Part shown: positions 11,188 through 21,360 of the stretch, piece by piece
Numbering within the stretch: the stretch's first letter is position 1
Layout of the letters: every line of letters begins with the position of its first letter
Assembly (NCBI RefSeq): GCF_003207815.1
Contig: NZ_NKTX01000015.1
Coordinates: forward strand, 1 to 59,971
DNA length: 59,971 nt
From: Komagataeibacter oboediens
GTDB lineage: Bacteria; Pseudomonadota; Alphaproteobacteria; Acetobacterales; Acetobacteraceae
Direction of reading: 5' to 3'
Program-made: the position numbers and the translations under genes
Notes under the pieces: generated by a model
Told to the model about the DNA's origin: nothing
Database searches by the model: none
The model's input: only the letters and a program-made list of their open reading frames with translations

Positions 11188-12758
11188 CAGCAGACGCCCC
11201 GCGCATCCGCCCCTCCTTCCGGCAGGCTGACGCCGCCCAGCGTGAAGCGGCGCTGGCCGACCTGCGTGCAGGCAGGAGCACCGTGGCATGGCGGGTGGAG
11301 CCTGCGGACCTGCTGACCCCGGTGGCCGCCTTCCTGCGGCTGTCGCGCCTTGCGCGCAGCCATGGGGGCGGCAATGGCGGGCATAACGCCTTCCTGCTGG
11401 AAAGTGTCGAGGGCGGGACCTCACGCGGGCGGTATTCCGTCATCGGCCTGCTGCCCGACCTGATCTGGCGCTGCCATGACGGCCGGGCCAGCGTGTGTCA
11501 TGATCCCGCCGCCGCCACCCACGAATTCGTGCCCGAAACCGATGCCCCGCTGGTGTCCCTGCGCCGCATCCTGCACGAAAGCCGCATGGACCTGCCCGAA
11601 GGGCTGCCGCCCATGACCGGCGGCGTGTTCGGCTACCTTGGCTATGACATGATCCGCCAGGTCGAGCACCTGCCCGACATGCCGGCCGATGATCTTGGCC
11701 TGCCCGAAGGCATCATGATCCGTCCGGGCCTGTTCGCGATATTCGACACGGTGCGCGACGAACTGCTGCTGGCCGCCCCCCTGCGTCCCACGGCGGGACA
11801 GGCGCCCGAAGCCATATGGGATGCGGCACAGGACCGGCTGCAGCAGGCCCGCGCCGCCCTGTCCACCCCTGTCGAACTGCCTGACGGGCCGGTGGGCGAC
11901 ATGCCGGCCCCCGTGCCGCAGTCCACCATGACGCGCGAGGAATTCTGCGCCGTCGTGCGCAGGCTGCAGGACTACATCGCGGCGGGCGACGCCTTCCAGA
12001 TCGTGCCCAGCCAGCGGTTCAGCGCGCCGTTCAGCCTGCCGCCATTCGCGCTGTACCGCGCGCTGCGGCGGATCAATCCGGCACCCTTCCTGTTCTATCT
12101 CGATCTGGACGGGTTCAGTCTTGTTGGCTCCTCACCAGAAATCCTGGTGCGTCTGCGTGAAGGCACCATGACCGTGCGCCCGCTGGCGGGAACCCGCCCG
12201 CGTGGCCGCACGACAGCCGAGGACATGGCGCTGGAGGCAGAACTGCTGGCCGATCCCAAGGAACGCGCCGAGCACCTGATGCTGATCGACCTTGGCCGCA
12301 ACGACGTGGGCCGGGTGTGCGAACTGGGTTCGGTGAAGGTGACGGAGCAGTTCGTGATCGAACGCTTCAGCCATGTCATGCATATCTCTTCCAACGTGGA
12401 GGGGACACTGCGCCCTGATCTGGAGGCGCTGGACGCGCTGATGTCGGGCTTCCCCGCAGGCACGCTGACGGGGGCCCCGAAAATCCGCGCCATGCAGATC
12501 ATTGACGAGGTGGAGCCGACCCGCCGCGCCACCTATGCCGGGTGCATTGGCTATTTCGGCCCCGATGGCGACATGGATACCTGCATCGGCCTGCGCATGG
12601 CAGTGGTCAAGGACGGGCGGATGTACGTGCAGGCGGGCTGTGGCGTGGTGGCCGACAGCGTGCCCGACGCGGAATACGAGGAAACCCGCCAGAAGGCCCG
12701 CGCCCTGTTCCGCGCGGCGGAGGAGGCGGTCCGCTTCGCCAGTGGCGACGGCGCATAA
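11184..12758 (+). CDS. trpE: Anthranilate synthase component I
   Basis: TrpE converts chorismate plus ammonia to anthranilate and pyruvate, the first step of tryptophan synthesis. The 524-residue protein has the N-terminal regulatory region and a C-terminal chorismate-binding domain with PLAGTRPRGRTTAED, LIDLGRNDVGRV, GFPAGTLTGAPKIRAM and the QAGCGVVADS loop. The start is GTG, overlapping the ppiD stop (GTGA), so translation is coupled. The trpG start follows 101 bases later. I saw no leader peptide or attenuator upstream because the preceding gene overlaps. Confidence 0.97.
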   Translation: MTADAPRIRPSFRQADAAQREAALADLRAGRSTVAWRVEPADLLTPVAAFLRLSRLARSHGGGNGGHNAFLLESVEGGTSRGRYSVIGLLPDLIWRCHDGRASVCHDPAAATHEFVPETDAPLVSLRRILHESRMDLPEGLPPMTGGVFGYLGYDMIRQVEHLPDMPADDLGLPEGIMIRPGLFAIFDTVRDELLLAAPLRPTAGQAPEAIWDAAQDRLQQARAALSTPVELPDGPVGDMPAPVPQSTMTREEFCAVVRRLQDYIAAGDAFQIVPSQRFSAPFSLPPFALYRALRRINPAPFLFYLDLDGFSLVGSSPEILVRLREGTMTVRPLAGTRPRGRTTAEDMALEAELLADPKERAEHLMLIDLGRNDVGRVCELGSVKVTEQFVIERFSHVMHISSNVEGTLRPDLEALDALMSGFPAGTLTGAPKIRAMQIIDEVEPTRRATYAGCIGYFGPDGDMDTCIGLRMAVVKDGRMYVQAGCGVVADSVPDAEYEETRQKARALFRAAEEAVRFASGDGA

Positions 12759-12859
12759 GGCATTTTGTTGACGTGTGCGCACATGATACAGAAGAGGAAG
12801 ACACGCCGGGCCGGACCTGAGGGTTTGACCCGGCCCAGCGGAAAAGCCATGATACGCCC
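12759..12859 (+). promoter_or_regulatory. trpE-trpG gap with a hairpin and possible promoter elements
   Basis: This is the only sizeable gap in the trp run. It contains TTGACG at 12768-12773, a TGTGCGCACA palindrome at 12774-12783, and a GGGCCGG/CCGGCCC hairpin (arms 12808-12814 and 12830-12836). There is no U-tract after the hairpin and no Trp-codon leader peptide, so classical attenuation is not supported. A weak internal promoter is possible. Confidence 0.3.
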
Positions 12860-13456
12860 ATGATCCTCCTGATCGATAATTATGACAGCTTCACGTTCAA
12901 CCTCGTCCACTATCTTGGGGACCTGGGGGAGACGTGCGCGGTCTATCGCAATGACGCGATCAGCGTGGAGGACGCGCTGGCGCTGAAGCCGGAGGCGATC
13001 GTCATTTCACCCGGCCCCTGTTCCCCCAACGAGGCCGGGATCTGCTGCGACCTGATTGCGGCGGCGGCGGGGAAGGTGCCGGTCTTTGGCGTCTGCCTTG
13101 GCCATCAGGCGATCGGTCAGGTCTTTGGCGGGAAAGTCGTGCGCGCGCCCGTGCCGATGCATGGCAAGGTCTCGCCCGTGTATCATGACGGGACCGATAT
13201 CTTCACCGGCCTGCCGGACCCGTTCAACGCCACCCGCTACCACAGCCTGACGGTTGACCCCGACAGCCTGCCCGCCACCCTTGTGGCGACGGCGCATACG
13301 GATGACGGCGTGATCATGGGCTTGCGCCATGCGACGCTGCCGGTCTTTGGCGTACAGTTCCACCCCGAAAGCATTGCATCGGAATATGGCCACAGGATCA
13401 TGGCCAATTTCCTGTCCATCGCACGCGGCACCAGCACACCGCGCAAGGCCGCCTGA
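12860..13456 (+). CDS. trpG: Anthranilate synthase component II (glutamine amidotransferase)
   Basis: TrpG supplies ammonia from glutamine to TrpE. The 198-residue protein opens [20 protein letters not shown] and contains [12 protein letters not shown], the nucleophile motif [12 protein letters not shown] and the triad segment [11 protein letters not shown]. It is a stand-alone class I amidotransferase, not fused to TrpE or TrpD. The trpD start lies 6 bases after its stop. Confidence 0.97.
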   Translation: MILLIDNYDSFTFNLVHYLGDLGETCAVYRNDAISVEDALALKPEAIVISPGPCSPNEAGICCDLIAAAAGKVPVFGVCLGHQAIGQVFGGKVVRAPVPMHGKVSPVYHDGTDIFTGLPDPFNATRYHSLTVDPDSLPATLVATAHTDDGVIMGLRHATLPVFGVQFHPESIASEYGHRIMANFLSIARGTSTPRKAA

Positions 13457-13462
13457 CCGGCG

Positions 13463-14800
13463 ATGGCCAGCAGCAGGGACAGCGCCTCGGTCGCCAGCAC
13501 CACGTTCCGCGATAGTCTGGGACGTGTCGCGGGCGGCGAAGCCGTGGCGCCAGAACAGGCCAGGGACGCGCTGGAGGCCATAAAAAGTGGCGCGGTGGAA
13601 GATGTCCCCGCTATTGCCTTCCTGACCGGACTGTACATGCAGGGCCGGATACTGGCCGATCCGGTGGAACTGGAGGCCGAACTACGCAACCGCGCGCCTG
13701 CAGATGCAGGCATGACGCCGGAATTCCGCGACATACTGGACCAGACGCTGGATGGTCACGCCCTGAACGCGGACATGGCGCAGGTCGCCTTTGACCAGAT
13801 CATGGATGGCCGGGTCAGCGCAGGGGGGCTTGCCGCCTTCCTGACCGCGCTGCACATGCGCGGCGAGACCGTGACCGAACTGGCGGCCGCCGTCCGCGCC
13901 ATGCGCGCGCGCATGGTGGCGGTGCCCGACATGCCGGCGGGGGCGATTGACGTATGCGGCACCGGCGGCGACGGGCTGGGCACCCTGAATGTCTCCACCG
14001 CCGTGGCGTTCGTGCTGGCCGCCCTTGGCGTGCAGGTGGTCAAGCATGGCAACCGGGCACTGTCCTCGCGCTCGGGGGCGACGGATGTGCTGCTGGAACT
14101 GGGCGTGCCGCTGCCGGTGGACCACGGGCATATCGGTGCCATGGTGGCGGAGCATAAGCTGACCTTCCTTGCCGCCACAAATCACCATCCCGCCATGCGG
14201 CATGTGGGCGCGGTGCGTCGGGCGCTGGGCTTTCGCACCATTTTCAACCTGCTGGGCCCGCTGTGTAACCCCGCGGGTGTCACGCGCCAGATGGTGGGCG
14301 TGTTCTCCCCCGACTGGCTGGACCCCATGGTGCGCACGTTGCAGGCGACCGGGTCCACGCGCGTGTGGGCCATAAGCGGGGATTGCGACGAGGGGAGGTT
14401 CATTGACGAACTGACCCTGGCCGGCCCCAACCATGCCGTCATCCTTGAGGACGGGCAGATCCGTCCGCTGGTTGTGGATGCGGCGCGCGCCGGGCTTGCG
14501 CCCGCGCCGATTTCGGCCATTGCCGGTGGTACGCCCGCGCATAACGCATGCGCCCTGCGGGATCTGGCACATGGCGCGCGCGGCGCGTACCGTGACACCG
14601 TGCTGCTGAACGCGGCGGTGGCGTTGCATGTGGCGGGCGAGGGGAACAATATTATCCGGGGTGGCGACGCGATCGACTATGCCGCCCTGCAGGGGAACAT
14701 CGACCGCGCGGCCGGTGCCCTTGATAATGGTGCGGTCGCGGCCGTGCTGGAGGCTGTCCGGAATTTCCGGGCGGACATGCCAAACAGAGTAACAGGGTAG
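13463..14800 (+). CDS. trpD: Anthranilate phosphoribosyltransferase with a duplicated N-terminal domain
   Basis: TrpD joins anthranilate to phosphoribosyl pyrophosphate. The conserved enzyme spans about residues 84-445, with CGTGGDGLGTLNVSTA (PRPP loop), KHGNRALSSRSGATD and FNLLGPLCNPAG. The usual length is about 340-350 residues, but this frame has 445. The extra N-terminal 80 residues align without gaps to the enzyme's own helical N-terminal domain: residues 15-78 against 88-151, 20 identities of 64, including FRD at both starts and AFLT-L-M-G in both. An internal start at residue 84 (MTPEFRD) could give a normal-length TrpD. The ATG at 13463 sits 6 bases after trpG. Confidence 0.93.
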   Translation: MASSRDSASVASTTFRDSLGRVAGGEAVAPEQARDALEAIKSGAVEDVPAIAFLTGLYMQGRILADPVELEAELRNRAPADAGMTPEFRDILDQTLDGHALNADMAQVAFDQIMDGRVSAGGLAAFLTALHMRGETVTELAAAVRAMRARMVAVPDMPAGAIDVCGTGGDGLGTLNVSTAVAFVLAALGVQVVKHGNRALSSRSGATDVLLELGVPLPVDHGHIGAMVAEHKLTFLAATNHHPAMRHVGAVRRALGFRTIFNLLGPLCNPAGVTRQMVGVFSPDWLDPMVRTLQATGSTRVWAISGDCDEGRFIDELTLAGPNHAVILEDGQIRPLVVDAARAGLAPAPISAIAGGTPAHNACALRDLAHGARGAYRDTVLLNAAVALHVAGEGNNIIRGGDAIDYAALQGNIDRAAGALDNGAVAAVLEAVRNFRADMPNRVTG

Positions 14801-14803
14801 AAA

Positions 14804-15703
14804 ATGAACGACACGCCAATGACCCCCCCCCAGACAGGTAGTGTCCAGCCCGCGGATGTGGACAGCATTCCCGATGTTCTGGAACGTATCTGTGCACGGA
14901 CCCGGGTGGACGTGGCGCAGCGCGCGAAGGTCATGCCGCTGAAGGAAATCACGGCCCGCGCACGGGAAGTGACCACGCCGCCGCGTGGCTTCGGGCAGGC
15001 GCTGAAGCAGAAAACCGCTGACCACCAGATCGGGCTGATCGCGGAAATCAAGAAGGCGTCGCCGTCCGCCGGTATCCTGCGCCCCGATTACGAACCCACC
15101 GTAATCGCGCAGGAATACGAAAAGGCGGGCGCGGCCTGCATTTCGGTCCTGACGGAAGGGTCGTGCTTCCACGGCAGCGCGGAAGACCTGACGCGCGTGC
15201 GGGAGGCGTGCAAGCTGCCGCTGCTGCGCAAGGACTTCATCATCGACCCGTGGCAGGTGCATGAAAGCCGCCTGATCGGGGCGGACTGCATCCTGCTGAT
15301 CATGGCCATCCTGACCGATGCGGAAGCGGCCGAACTGCTGGACATCGCGCGCGGGCTGGACATGGACGTGCTGGTGGAAGTGCATGACGAGGGCGAACTG
15401 AACCGCGCACTGGCACTTGATACCTCGCTGATCGGCATCAACAACCGTAACCTGAAGACGCTGCAGACCGATATCGAGACCACCTGCCGCCTGGCCCCCC
15501 TGGTGCCGCCCGACCGGATCATTGTGTCCGAAAGCGGCATCCGCACCCATGCGGATGTCATGAAGCTGAACGCCGTGGGCGCATCTGGCTTCCTGGTGGG
15601 GGAAAGCCTGCTGCGGTACGAAGATGTCGGCCCCGCCGTCCATGCCCTGCTGGGCACCACGCCGGACGCGCCTGCCGCCGCACCGGGTGACGCCACGCCA
15701 TGA
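14804..15703 (+). CDS. trpC: Indole-3-glycerol phosphate synthase
   Basis: TrpC closes the indole ring from carboxyphenylaminodeoxyribulose phosphate. The 299-residue TIM barrel shows [55 protein letters not shown] and [12 protein letters not shown]. An extra 20-25 residues precede the usual start of the domain, and the C-terminus ends in an Ala/Pro-rich tail. It begins 3 bases after trpD and overlaps moaC by 4 bases (ATGA), so it is firmly within the operon. trpF, trpB and trpA are not in this window. Confidence 0.96.
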   Translation: MNDTPMTPPQTGSVQPADVDSIPDVLERICARTRVDVAQRAKVMPLKEITARAREVTTPPRGFGQALKQKTADHQIGLIAEIKKASPSAGILRPDYEPTVIAQEYEKAGAACISVLTEGSCFHGSAEDLTRVREACKLPLLRKDFIIDPWQVHESRLIGADCILLIMAILTDAEAAELLDIARGLDMDVLVEVHDEGELNRALALDTSLIGINNRNLKTLQTDIETTCRLAPLVPPDRIIVSESGIRTHADVMKLNAVGASGFLVGESLLRYEDVGPAVHALLGTTPDAPAAAPGDATP

Positions 15704-16191
15704 CAGGGCCGCGGCTGTCACATCTTGATGCGGCGGGGAATGCGGTCATGGTCGATGTCTCGGCCAAGCCGGATACGCGACGCGAAGCCGTGGCGCACGG
15801 GCATATCAGCATGCGGCCTGCGACACTGGCCATGATCCTGTCGGGTGAGATGCCCAAGGGCGACGTGCTGGCCACGGCGCGCATCGCGGGCATCATGGCG
15901 GCCAAGAAGACGTCGGACCTGATCCCGCTGTGCCACCCGCTGGCCATTTCATCGGTGAAGGTCGATCTTGTGCCGGATGCGGCAGGGGACGGGATCGGGA
16001 TTACGGCGCGCGTGCGTACCACCGGGCCGACAGGGGTGGAGATGGAGGCCCTGACCGCCGTCTCCGTCGCGGCGCTGACGCTGTATGACATGTGCAAGGC
16101 CGTGGAACGCGGCATGGAAATCGGTCAGATACACGTGATCCATAAATCTGGCGGCGCGTCTGGCGATTATGATCGTGCCATGACGCCGTAA
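15700..16191 (+). CDS. moaC: Cyclic pyranopterin monophosphate synthase (molybdenum cofactor synthesis C)
   Basis: MoaC acts with the radical-SAM enzyme MoaA to make cyclic pyranopterin monophosphate, the first stable molybdenum-cofactor intermediate. The 163-residue protein has the family motifs [46 protein letters not shown] and the terminal [10 protein letters not shown]. Its ATG overlaps the trpC stop. Linkage of trpC to moaC recurs in alphaproteobacteria. Confidence 0.96.
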   Translation: MTGPRLSHLDAAGNAVMVDVSAKPDTRREAVAHGHISMRPATLAMILSGEMPKGDVLATARIAGIMAAKKTSDLIPLCHPLAISSVKVDLVPDAAGDGIGITARVRTTGPTGVEMEALTAVSVAALTLYDMCKAVERGMEIGQIHVIHKSGGASGDYDRAMTP

Positions 16192-16274
16192 CGCCATGAC
16201 GGTTGTGTTGGCACCCCCTCCAATTGCGGTGCGCCAGAACAGTAGCGCAGCAAGCATGAACCTGAGGACGTTTG

Positions 16275-17285
16275 ATGAGTAACGAGACAGATCGCGGCCT
16301 GTCCGGTGGGCATAACAGCCGGGCCATGACCGAGGCCGACCTGAAGGAAGCCTATTACCAGATGGTGCTGATCCGCCGGTTCGAGGAACGCGCGGGCCAG
16401 TTGTATGGCATGGGGCTGATCGGCGGTTTCTGCCACCTGTATATCGGGCAGGAAGCGGTCGTGGTCGGGATACAGATGGAACTGAAGCAGGGGGACAAGA
16501 TCATCACCTCCTACCGTGATCATGGGCAGATGCTGGCCGCCGGCATGGACCCGCGCGGGGTGATGGCCGAACTGACCGGGCGCGAGGGGGGGTACTCCCA
16601 CGGCAAGGGCGGGTCGATGCACATGTTCTCCAGTGAAAAGCACTTCTATGGCGGGCACGGCATTGTCGGTGCGCAGGTCTCGCTGGGGATCGGGCTGGCG
16701 TTCGCCAACAAATACCGGGGCACGGACGAAGTCTCGGTCACGTATTATGGCGAAGGGGCGTCAAACCAGGGACAGGTTTACGAAAGCTTCAACCTTGCCG
16801 CCCTGCACAAGCTGCCCTGCCTGTTCGTGCTGGAAAACAATCGCTACGGCATGGGCACCAGTGTCGAGCGCGCCTCCGCATCGAAGGAACTGTGGCGCAA
16901 TGGGGAGCCGTGGGGCATTCCGGGCATGCATGTCGATGGCATGGATGTCGAAGCCGTGCGCGCCGCAGCAGCCGAGGCCGTGGCCCACTGCCGCGCGGGC
17001 AGGGGGCCGGTGCTGCTGGAGGTCGATACCTACCGTTACCGTGGCCATTCCATGTCCGACCCGGCGAAATACCGCCAGCGTTCGGAAGTGGATGAGGTGC
17101 GCAGGAACCACGACCCCATCGACCGCGTGCGCCGCGAACTGCTGGAACGCGGCGTGGCCGAAAGCGAACTGAAATCGATGGATGACAAGGTAAAGGCAGT
17201 CGTGCTGGACGCGGCGGAGTTTGCCCAGACCAGTCCCGAGCCCGATCCCTCGGAACTGTGGACGGACATACTGGTGGAAAGCTGA
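16275..17285 (+). CDS. pdhA: Pyruvate dehydrogenase E1 component, alpha subunit
   Basis: E1-alpha binds thiamine diphosphate and, with E1-beta, decarboxylates pyruvate and reductively acetylates the E2 lipoyl group. The 336-residue protein shows [20 protein letters not shown], the ThDP/Mg motif region [17 protein letters not shown], and the phosphorylation-loop-like [15 protein letters not shown] typical of the alpha2beta2 type. I start at ATG 16275; a TTG three bases upstream is less likely. It opens the pdhA-pdhB-pdhC-lpdA run, with pdhB starting 7 bases after its stop. Confidence 0.97.
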   Translation: MSNETDRGLSGGHNSRAMTEADLKEAYYQMVLIRRFEERAGQLYGMGLIGGFCHLYIGQEAVVVGIQMELKQGDKIITSYRDHGQMLAAGMDPRGVMAELTGREGGYSHGKGGSMHMFSSEKHFYGGHGIVGAQVSLGIGLAFANKYRGTDEVSVTYYGEGASNQGQVYESFNLAALHKLPCLFVLENNRYGMGTSVERASASKELWRNGEPWGIPGMHVDGMDVEAVRAAAAEAVAHCRAGRGPVLLEVDTYRYRGHSMSDPAKYRQRSEVDEVRRNHDPIDRVRRELLERGVAESELKSMDDKVKAVVLDAAEFAQTSPEPDPSELWTDILVES

Positions 17286-17292
17286 ATTAGAG

Positions 17293-18651
17293 ATGGCAAC
17301 AGAAATACTCATGCCCGCCCTGTCCCCCACGATGAAGGAGGGCAAGGTCGCGCGCTGGCTGCGCAAGCCGGGCGAGGCGATTGCCGCAGGCGACGTGATC
17401 GCGGAAATCGAAACCGACAAGGCCACGATGGAAGTCGAGGCCGTGGATGAAGGCGTGATGGGCCGTATCCTGATCCCCGAGGGGACGGAAAACGTGGCCG
17501 TCAACACGCCCATTGCCATCCTGCTGGCGGATGGCGAGGACGCGGATGCGCAGCCCGCAGCCGCCGCCCCCACTGCCGACGCCGCCCCTGCGGCCGCTCC
17601 GCCGTCCTGTGGCCCGACGCCGTCTGCCCCGAGTACGCCGCCCGTGTCGGCCCAGCCGGAAAAGGACTGGGGCGAAACCGCCGAGATTACCGTGCGTGAA
17701 GCCCTGCGCGATGCGATGGCGGCCGAGCTTGCGCGCGATGAGGACGTGTTCCTGATCGGTGAGGAAGTGGCCCAGTACCAGGGTGCGTACAAGGTTTCGC
17801 AGGGGCTGCTGGACGAATTCGGCGAAAAGCGGGTGATCGACACCCCCATTACCGAACAGGGCTTCACCGGCATGGCCATCGGGGCCGCCCTGACGGGGCT
17901 GAAGCCGATTGTGGAGTTCATGACCATGAACTTCGCCATGCAGGCCATTGACCAGATCATCAATTCCGCCGCCAAGACACGCTACATGTCGGGCGGGCAG
18001 ATGTCGTGCCCCATCGTGTTCCGTGGCCCCAACGGGGCGGCCGCCCGCGTGGGCGCGCAGCATTCGCAGTGCTATGCCAGCTGGTACGGTCACGTGCCGG
18101 GGCTGAAGGTCGTGGCCCCCTGGTCGGCTGCGGACGCCAAGGGCCTGCTGCGCGCTGCCATCCGCGATCCCAACCCGGTCATCTTCCTTGAAAACGAAAT
18201 CCTGTACGGACAGCGTTTTCCCTGCCCGGTGGATGAGGACTTCATCCTGCCCATCGGCAAGGCGAAGGTCGAGCGCGAAGGGCGCGACGTGACCATCGTC
18301 ACCTTCTCCATCATGGTGGGGGTTGCGCTGGAGGCAGCAGAAAAACTGGCGGAACAGGGGATCGAGGCCGAGGTCATCAACCTGCGTACCATCCGCCCGC
18401 TGGATACCCGGACCGTGGTGGACAGCGTGAAGAAGACCAGCCGGCTGGTCACGGTGGAAGAAGGCTGGCCGTTCGCGGGCATTGGCGCTGAAATCGCCAT
18501 GCAGGTGATCGAACATGCCTTCGACTACCTTGACGCGCCGCCGGTGCGCGTGGCCGGGGCCGACGTGCCCATGCCATTTGCCGCCAACCTTGAAAAACTC
18601 GCGCTGCCCAACCCGGACTGGATCATCAATGCCGTCCGGCAGGTTGTGTGA
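17293..18651 (+). CDS. pdhB: Pyruvate dehydrogenase E1 beta subunit with N-terminal lipoyl domain
   Basis: Residues 1 to about 80 form a lipoyl domain with the acceptor lysine in [12 protein letters not shown]. An Ala/Pro linker (about 81-120) joins it to a full E1-beta transketolase-like domain beginning [15 protein letters not shown] and containing [17 protein letters not shown] and [18 protein letters not shown] lipoyl-E1-beta fusion is established in several alphaproteobacteria such as Zymomonas and rhizobia. The lipoyl segment is nearly identical in DNA sequence to that of pdhC downstream. The total of 452 residues fits this subtype. Confidence 0.97.
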   Translation: MATEILMPALSPTMKEGKVARWLRKPGEAIAAGDVIAEIETDKATMEVEAVDEGVMGRILIPEGTENVAVNTPIAILLADGEDADAQPAAAAPTADAAPAAAPPSCGPTPSAPSTPPVSAQPEKDWGETAEITVREALRDAMAAELARDEDVFLIGEEVAQYQGAYKVSQGLLDEFGEKRVIDTPITEQGFTGMAIGAALTGLKPIVEFMTMNFAMQAIDQIINSAAKTRYMSGGQMSCPIVFRGPNGAAARVGAQHSQCYASWYGHVPGLKVVAPWSAADAKGLLRAAIRDPNPVIFLENEILYGQRFPCPVDEDFILPIGKAKVEREGRDVTIVTFSIMVGVALEAAEKLAEQGIEAEVINLRTIRPLDTRTVVDSVKKTSRLVTVEEGWPFAGIGAEIAMQVIEHAFDYLDAPPVRVAGADVPMPFAANLEKLALPNPDWIINAVRQVV

Positions 18652-18665
18652 AGGGGGATCGCACG

Positions 18666-19925
18666 ATGTCCATCAACATCCTGATGCCCGCCCTGTCGCC
18701 GACCATGAAGGAAGGCAAGCTGGCCCGCTGGGTCAAGGCGGAAGGCGAGGCGATTGCCGCGGGCGACGTGATCGCTGAAATCGAAACCGACAAGGCCACG
18801 ATGGAAGTCGAAGCCGTGGATGAAGGCGTGCTGGGCCGTATCCTGATCCCCGAGGGGACGGAAGGCATTGCCGTCAACACCCCCATCGGCATTCTGGTGG
18901 CCGAAGGGGAAAGCGTGCCGGACGCGCCGGCAGCCCCGGCTGCGGCACAGGCGGCGACCCCGGCACCGGCGGCAGCCCCCGCAGCGCCAGCTACAAGCAC
19001 GGCCGCCGCGCCACAGGCCGCACCGGCGGGTCGGGGCGGGCGGGTCTTTGCCTCCCCGCTGGCGCGCCGGATTGCGGCACAGAAGGGTATCGACCTGTCC
19101 ACGCTGAAGGGCAGCGGCCCCAACGGGCGGATCGTGCGCCGGGATGTGGAACAGGCCGCCACCGCACCGGCACCTGCACCCGCGCCGAAACCGGCAGTGC
19201 CCGCGGCCGCCCCCGTGGCGGCGGCAGCCGGGTACGAAAGCGTGCCGCATTCCACCATGCGCAAGGTCATCGCGCGCAGGCTGACGGAGGCGAAGAGCAC
19301 CGTTCCGCATTTCTACGTGGAAATGGATGTGGAACTCGATGCGCTGCTGGCCCTGCGCAGCCAGCTCAATACCGCGGCCCCCAGCGAGGGGCCGGGCGCG
19401 TACAAGATTTCCGTCAACGACATGCTGGTGAAGGCTGCCGCCATCACGCTGCGCCGCGTGCCGAAGGTCAACGTGGCCTACAGCGATGAGGCAATGCTGG
19501 TATATGACGACGTGGACATTTCCGTTGCCGTCTCCATTCCCGACGGGCTGATCACGCCCATCGTCCGCAATGCCGATACCAAGGGCCTGCGCCAGATCAG
19601 TCTGGAGACACGCGACCTTGTGGCCCGTGCCCGCGCGGGCAAGCTGAAGCCGGAAGAATTCCAGGGTGGCACGTTCTCCATTTCCAACATGGGGATGTAC
19701 GGGGTGAAGGCATTTTCCGCCATCCTCAACCCGCCACAGGCCGCGATCCTTGCCATTGCGGCGGGGGAACGCAGGCCGGTGGTCAAGGGCAATGACATCA
19801 CCATCGCCACGGTCATGACCGTTACCCTGTCGGTTGACCACCGCGTGGTGGATGGCGCGCTGGCGGCGGAATGGGTGTCGGCCTTCCGCACCGTGGTCGA
19901 AAACCCCATGAGCCTTGTGGTCTGA
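18666..19925 (+). CDS. pdhC: Dihydrolipoyl acetyltransferase (pyruvate dehydrogenase E2)
   Basis: E2 carries the acetyl group on its lipoyl arm and transfers it to coenzyme A. Domain order in the 419-residue protein is: lipoyl domain (1-78, lysine in [11 protein letters not shown]), Ala/Pro linker, peripheral-subunit binding domain (ASPLARRIAAQKGIDL, GSGPNGRIVRRDV), a second linker, then the catalytic core ending with LSVDHRVVDGALAAEW (catalytic His and Asp). Start at ATG 18666 with a GGGGG ribosome binding site; it sits 14 bases after pdhB. Only one lipoyl domain is present here, the second being on E1-beta. Confidence 0.97.
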   Translation: MSINILMPALSPTMKEGKLARWVKAEGEAIAAGDVIAEIETDKATMEVEAVDEGVLGRILIPEGTEGIAVNTPIGILVAEGESVPDAPAAPAAAQAATPAPAAAPAAPATSTAAAPQAAPAGRGGRVFASPLARRIAAQKGIDLSTLKGSGPNGRIVRRDVEQAATAPAPAPAPKPAVPAAAPVAAAAGYESVPHSTMRKVIARRLTEAKSTVPHFYVEMDVELDALLALRSQLNTAAPSEGPGAYKISVNDMLVKAAAITLRRVPKVNVAYSDEAMLVYDDVDISVAVSIPDGLITPIVRNADTKGLRQISLETRDLVARARAGKLKPEEFQGGTFSISNMGMYGVKAFSAILNPPQAAILAIAAGERRPVVKGNDITIATVMTVTLSVDHRVVDGALAAEWVSAFRTVVENPMSLVV

Positions 19926-19937
19926 GGAAACGGTCTT

Positions 19938-21347
19938 ATGAGCACCACGCAATTTGATGTCATTGTCATCGGGGGCGGGCCGGGCGGTTATGTCGCGGCC
20001 ATCCGCGCGGGCCAGCTTGGCCTGAAGGTCGCGGTGGTCGAGGCGGCGCAGCTTGGGGGCATCTGCCTCAACTGGGGCTGTATCCCGACCAAGGCCTTGC
20101 TGCGCGCATCCGAAATCAACCACATGCTGCACAATCTGGGTGAATTCGGGTTTGCCGCCGACAACGTGCGCTTTGACTTCGCCAAGGTGGTCAAGCGGTC
20201 GCGTAATGTCTCGGCCCAGCTTTCGGCAGGTGTTGCCCACCTGCTGAAAAAGCACAAGGTCACCGTCATCAACGGGTTCGGCAGGCTGGCGGGCACCGCA
20301 GGCGGGCAGCGCAAGGTGTCGGTCAGTGTCGATGGCAGGGAAACCGCCACCCTGACCGCGCCCAGCGTGGTCGTGGCCACGGGCGCGCGCGCCCGCGTGC
20401 TGCCGGGACTGGAACCTGATGGCAAGCTGGTCTGGTCCTATCGTGAGGCCATGGTGCCGACCGAACTGCCGCGCAGCCTGCTGGTGATCGGGTCCGGGGC
20501 GATCGGGGTGGAATTCGCCTCCTTCTACCGCAACATGGGGGCGGAGGTGACGATTGTGGAAGTTGCCGACCGCATCCTGCCGGTGGAAGACGCTGAAATC
20601 AGCGCCTTTGCCCGCAAGGCGCTGGAAAAGCAGGGGATGAAGATCCTGACCGGGGCGAAGCTGGGTGCGATCAGGAAGGGCGACAACGCCGTCACCATAG
20701 ACGTGACCGTGGGCGGCAAGACCCAACAGGTCACGGTGGAGCGTGTGATCTCGGCAGTTGGTATTGTCGGCAATGTCGAGAATATCGGCCTGGAAGGCAC
20801 CGCGATCGAGGTGGACCGCACCCATATCAAGGTCGATCCCTACTGCCGCACGGGGGAGAAGGGGGTCTACGCCATTGGTGACATCGCCGGTGCCCCATGG
20901 CTTGCGCACAAGGCCAGCCATGAAGGCGTGATGGTGGCCGAACAGATCGCGGGCCGCAGCGTTCACCCGATCAACCCGCTGAACATTCCCGGCTGCACTT
21001 ACTGCCGCCCGCAGGTGGCGTCCGTCGGCATGACGGAAGAAAAGGCAAAGGCGGCAGGCCATAAGCTGCGTGTCGGGCGTTTCCCCTTCATCGGCAATGG
21101 CAAGGCGATTGCGATGGGTGAGCCAGAAGGCATGGTCAAGACCATATTCGATGACGCAACCGGCGAACTGCTGGGCGCGCACATGATTGGTCCCGAAGTG
21201 ACCGAGATGATCCAGGGTTACGTCATTGCCCGCACCGGGGAACTGACGGATGCGGAACTGAAGGAAACCATCTTCCCGCATCCCACCATATCGGAAACCA
21301 TGCATGAAGCGGTGCTGGCGGCCTATGACGGGGCGCTGCATATCTGA
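19938..21347 (+). CDS. lpdA: Dihydrolipoyl dehydrogenase (E3)
   Basis: E3 reoxidises the dihydrolipoyl arms with NAD+. The 469-residue flavoprotein has the FAD-binding GGGPGGYVAAIRAGQLG, the redox disulfide CLNWGCIPTKALL, the NAD-binding VIGSGAIGVEFASFYRNMGA, the second FAD motif YAIGDIAGAPWLAHKA and the C-terminal catalytic HPTISETMHEA. It begins 12 bases after pdhC. An intact copy of the dispersed repeat lies 14 bases after its stop and probably ends the operon. Confidence 0.97.
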   Translation: MSTTQFDVIVIGGGPGGYVAAIRAGQLGLKVAVVEAAQLGGICLNWGCIPTKALLRASEINHMLHNLGEFGFAADNVRFDFAKVVKRSRNVSAQLSAGVAHLLKKHKVTVINGFGRLAGTAGGQRKVSVSVDGRETATLTAPSVVVATGARARVLPGLEPDGKLVWSYREAMVPTELPRSLLVIGSGAIGVEFASFYRNMGAEVTIVEVADRILPVEDAEISAFARKALEKQGMKILTGAKLGAIRKGDNAVTIDVTVGGKTQQVTVERVISAVGIVGNVENIGLEGTAIEVDRTHIKVDPYCRTGEKGVYAIGDIAGAPWLAHKASHEGVMVAEQIAGRSVHPINPLNIPGCTYCRPQVASVGMTEEKAKAAGHKLRVGRFPFIGNGKAIAMGEPEGMVKTIFDDATGELLGAHMIGPEVTEMIQGYVIARTGELTDAELKETIFPHPTISETMHEAVLAAYDGALHI

Positions 21348-21360
21348 TTGATAAAAAAGG

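Noticed and set aside
9286-11424. Long open frame antisense to ppiD and trpE
   Set aside because: It spans two clear genes on the other strand and its translation is rich in His/Arg/Gly without domain-like sequence.
12759-12859. Tryptophan attenuator between trpE and trpG
   Set aside because: There is a hairpin but no Trp-rich leader peptide, no alternative pairing and no U-run, and the position between two trp genes is wrong for a classical attenuator.
18525-21341. Very long (over 900 codons) open frame antisense to pdhC and lpdA
   Set aside because: It is a GC-codon-bias artefact; both plus-strand genes have complete catalytic motifs.
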